Notes under the pieces: generated by a model
The model's input: only the letters and a program-made list of their open reading frames with translations
The model's database searches: none
Told to the model about the DNA's origin: nothing
NCBI GenBank assembly: GCA_039934475.1
Contig: JBDTMC010000403.1
Coordinates: 1 to 7,231 of the forward strand
Direction: 5' to 3'
DNA length: 7,231 bases
From: JBDTMC01 sp039934475
Lineage (GTDB): Bacteria; Acidobacteriota; Terriglobia; Bryobacterales; Bryobacteraceae
Position numbers and translations under genes: made by a program
Shown here: one piece after another, positions 5,821-7,231 of the stretch
How positions within the stretch are numbered: the first letter of the stretch is position 1
How the letters are laid out: each line of letters starts with the position of its first letter

Positions 5821-5857
5821 TACAACTATCACTATATCATAAGTTTATATACACTTA
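5821..5857 (-). promoter_or_regulatory. AT-rich promoter region of the fic gene
   Basis: A sharply AT-rich block in an otherwise GC-rich window. The - strand reads TATGAT at 5841-5836, a good -10, placing the transcript start near 5828, some 19 nt before GTG 5809. The -35 is weak. Next to it, AAGT-TTATATAC-ACTT (5841-5856) is a near-perfect 16-bp palindrome with one mismatched pair, a plausible operator overlapping the promoter. The remaining bases to 5977 show nothing recognisable. Confidence 0.45.
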
Positions 5858-5977
5858 ATGGCTCTCGCACAGCATCGTTATGTCCGCTTTGAAGTCCTCG
5901 CCCTATCTCGAAGGACCAGTGAAGGAACCTCGCCGCAGAAGCGTCCGGGTTCCCGTGTTCAAGCCCCAGTCTGCCTG

Positions 5978-6628
5978 TCAATCTCGAGACGCTGGCGTCT
6001 CGGGATCCCCGGGAATGAGTTGGAAATCTACTGGAATCCGCAACCATTCCGGCGGAGGCTCGATGCCGAGACGCAAATCTTCAAGTTCTGTTACGAAACG
6101 CAAATGCTTACCGTCGAGATCCACCTTGATATCCCTCTGCACTACCAGGTTCCCCAACTCGACGGAATGACACACCCTTCCTATCACTTCAATGCCCCCA
6201 TCCGGCCTAACGCGGTTCGCCGTGCTTTGCAGGCACCGGACACCATTCACCTCCACTTCTCGCATCTCCGGACTTGATGGGAGCGGGCCTAAAGCCGATG
6301 GATCGAGATCGGCAAAGTAAGCGAGTTTCCGCGCCCGGTTAACCTGATACGATCGTCGATCGACGGCGTCTTGGATCCGGTCATAGCGATTGTGCAACGA
6401 GACATTTGAGCCTGCCGAGGAGTACCTGCGTCCCTCGCTGTCGCGCGCCTCGATTTGGCGGACGATTTCTTTTACGGTCTCGCCTTGTCCAGGCTCAGCA
6501 CTATATATGGTTGTCTTACAAGTCACGATGTAAGGCTGTTGGCTTTGGATAGCGGTCTGCGCTCTGAGTGTGCCAGGCACTAAAAGAGCACAGCAACACA
6601 GTACGGATACTTGAATCCCGTGTCGCAT
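5978..6628 (-). CDS. Secreted protein of unknown function
   Basis: A 216-residue protein with a clear signal peptide: MRHGIQ, hydrophobic VSVLCCCALLVPG, then TLRAQ with likely cleavage after Ala23. The mature part has no recognised catalytic motif. The segment RDSEGRRYS (62-70), the IQDAVDRRSYQV stretch (85-96) and a C-terminus with PPPEWLRIPVDFQLIPG resemble secreted hypothetical proteins I recall as abundant in Solibacter-like Acidobacteriota, where an xDSxGR motif and a PxxxFxxPxxF tail recur. Two further Cys (VRCLQS and RVCHSV) could form a disulphide. ATG 6628 is chosen over an upstream in-frame start at 6658 because AAGGAG (6641-6636) lies 7 nt before it and the signal peptide begins there. 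It stands alone: the fic gene starts 168 bp downstream under its own promoter. Function unknown; it is probably a periplasmic or surface protein. Confidence 0.82.
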   Translation of the reverse strand: MRHGIQVSVLCCCALLVPGTLRAQTAIQSQQPYIVTCKTTIYSAEPGQGETVKEIVRQIEARDSEGRRYSSAGSNVSLHNRYDRIQDAVDRRSYQVNRARKLAYFADLDPSALGPLPSSPEMREVEVNGVRCLQSTANRVRPDGGIEVIGRVCHSVELGNLVVQRDIKVDLDGKHLRFVTELEDLRLGIEPPPEWLRIPVDFQLIPGDPETPASRD

Positions 6629-6635
6629 GGTATAT

Positions 6636-6641
6636 CTCCTT
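6636..6641 (-). promoter_or_regulatory. Strong Shine-Dalgarno of the secreted-protein gene
   Basis: AAGGAG with a 7-nt spacer to ATG 6628, the strongest ribosome binding site in the window. It decides the start over the in-frame ATG 30 bases upstream and suggests high translation. Confidence 0.85.
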
Positions 6642-6658
6642 ATCTCTTCCTTCCACAC

Positions 6659-7068
6659 CTACGCGTAACAAAAACACCCAACGGCAATAGAAATGTTAAA
6701 CTGACCTACCGCATTTGCGGAAGTGCGAGGCAGAATACCTTCCTTGAACTCCTTCTTGCCAGGCCGTTCTTCGCGCTAAGCAAATCCTAAGAGAGGGCCG
6801 GCATCCAGGAAAGAACATTAATTCTTTCTTAATCTGTCTTGGGATCCCCGTAGAGCTTTCGGGCCGACGACGCGGGAGGAGGTGCCTCCAGCGCCAGTCA
6901 GTGATCAGTCACCAATTTCGAAAACTATTTCTGCCCTGCCATCAAGGGCTTACAAAACCACCCGCACGGATCCCCGCCGCCCGCTGCTACCCTACCTCAC
7001 GAATGCCGGTCCCCTTGTGGATCGGCTTTCTCATTGCGAAATCAAGCGACCCGAAAGGACGAAATACA
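6659..7068. other. Long intergenic region between divergent genes
   Basis: About 410 bp with no credible gene. It must hold the promoters of the leftward secreted-protein gene and the rightward gene at 7069, but no convincing -35/-10 pair stands out. Visible structure is limited to small inverted repeats: CCGCA-TT-TGCGG at 6709-6720, an A/T-rich hairpin at 6807-6830, and GGAGG-TG-CCTCC at 6878-6889. The one open frame here (6882-7211, +) has biased, low-complexity composition and collides with the gene at 7069, so it is not taken as coding. Confidence 0.6.
6807..6830. repeat. A/T-rich inverted repeat
   Basis: AGGAAAGAA (6807-6815) and TTCTTTCTT (6822-6830) pair over 9 positions with one G-U, around the loop CATTAA. 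It could be a weak terminator hairpin or a protein-binding site; the stem lacks GC and no T-run follows. Confidence 0.4.
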
Positions 7069-7231
7069 ATGGCCACCACCGCCCAAATCACTGCCAATCG
7101 CGCCAATGCGAAAAACTCCACCGGTCCCGTCACCGACGAGGGGAAACAGCACTCCGCTCACAACTCGACAAGCCACGGGCTTACCTCGAAGGATGTCTCC
7201 ATCCCAGCTGACCTCGCCGGCGAATTCGAAG
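7069..7231 (+). CDS. Conserved Acidobacteriota hypothetical protein, N-terminal part (runs off window)
   Basis: ATG 7069 opens a frame that stays open to the window edge (54 full codons). It is preceded by AAAGGA about 9-10 nt upstream. The N-terminus reads MATTAQITANRANAKNSTGP, then VTDEGKQHSAHNSTSHGLTSKDV. This matches from memory a widespread family in Acidobacteriota and Planctomycetes whose members begin with NRANAQxSTGPxTxEGKxxSSxNAxKHGLT. The function is unknown to me; the start resembles a basic, disordered leader followed by a helical domain lying beyond this window. The gene is a useful taxonomic marker for the window. The coding call is secure because of the conserved motif, although only the first part is visible. 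Confidence 0.82.
   Translation, partial: MATTAQITANRANAKNSTGPVTDEGKQHSAHNSTSHGLTSKDVSIPADLAGEFE

Noticed and set aside
5985..6002. Hairpin CGAGACG-CTGG-CGTCTCG at the end of the secreted-protein gene
   Set aside because: It lies inside the last codons and has no T-run on the transcribed side, so it is not called a terminator.
5858..6277. Plus-strand open frame of 139 codons
   Set aside because: Antisense to the secreted-protein gene, which has a signal peptide and strong ribosome site.
6626..6641. AAGGAGATATACCATG on the minus strand, identical to a common expression-vector ribosome site
   Set aside because: The match stops at 16 bases and the flanks are ordinary chromosomal sequence, so vector contamination is not supported.
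6882..7211. Plus-strand open frame of 109 codons
   Set aside because: Low-complexity composition, no family match, and it overlaps the motif-supported gene at 7069 in another frame.

Overview
The window looks like a piece of chromosome from a moderately GC-rich soil bacterium, most likely an Acidobacteriota member of the Solibacter/Bryobacter type. This is inferred from three things: a partial gene at the right edge whose N-terminus (MATTAQI..NRANAKNSTGP..EGK) matches a family I associate with that phylum; a small secreted protein of a style common there; and a GMC oxidoreductase followed by a multihaem cytochrome c. No rRNA, tRNA, CRISPR array or insertion sequence is visible.

Layout, left to right. 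(1) Bases 1-1361, + strand: the C-terminal half of a GMC-family flavin oxidoreductase, whose stop codon overlaps the GTG start of an exported five-haem c3/c7-type cytochrome. Together they look like a periplasmic sugar or alcohol dehydrogenase with its own electron acceptor. (2) Bases 1474-3454, + strand: a three-gene cluster of aldo/keto reductase, NTF2/SnoaL-like protein and a single-cysteine peroxiredoxin-like protein. It suggests detoxification of carbonyls and peroxides. The three genes share a similar initiation context (..ATCATG).

(3) Bases 3596-5809, an accessory-looking segment: a VapBC toxin-antitoxin pair on the - strand, with the vapB start inside a perfect 21-bp palindrome; a divergent, frameshifted AbrB/MazE-type antitoxin relic on the + strand; and a convergent class II (self-inhibited) Fic AMP-transferase on the - strand with its own AT-rich promoter region. 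Three post-segregational or stress-type modules, one of them decayed, lie within about 2.2 kb.

(4) Bases 5978-6628, - strand: a secreted protein of unknown function with an excellent Shine-Dalgarno. (5) Bases 6629-7068: a roughly 440-bp gap between divergent genes, holding only small inverted repeats. (6) Base 7069 to the edge, + strand: the start of a conserved Acidobacteriota hypothetical gene.

Nothing here is a clearly new multi-gene system. The most informative signals are the palindrome/promoter/start-codon coincidence at vapB, the readable frameshift history of the antitoxin relic, and the dehydrogenase-pentahaem cytochrome coupling.
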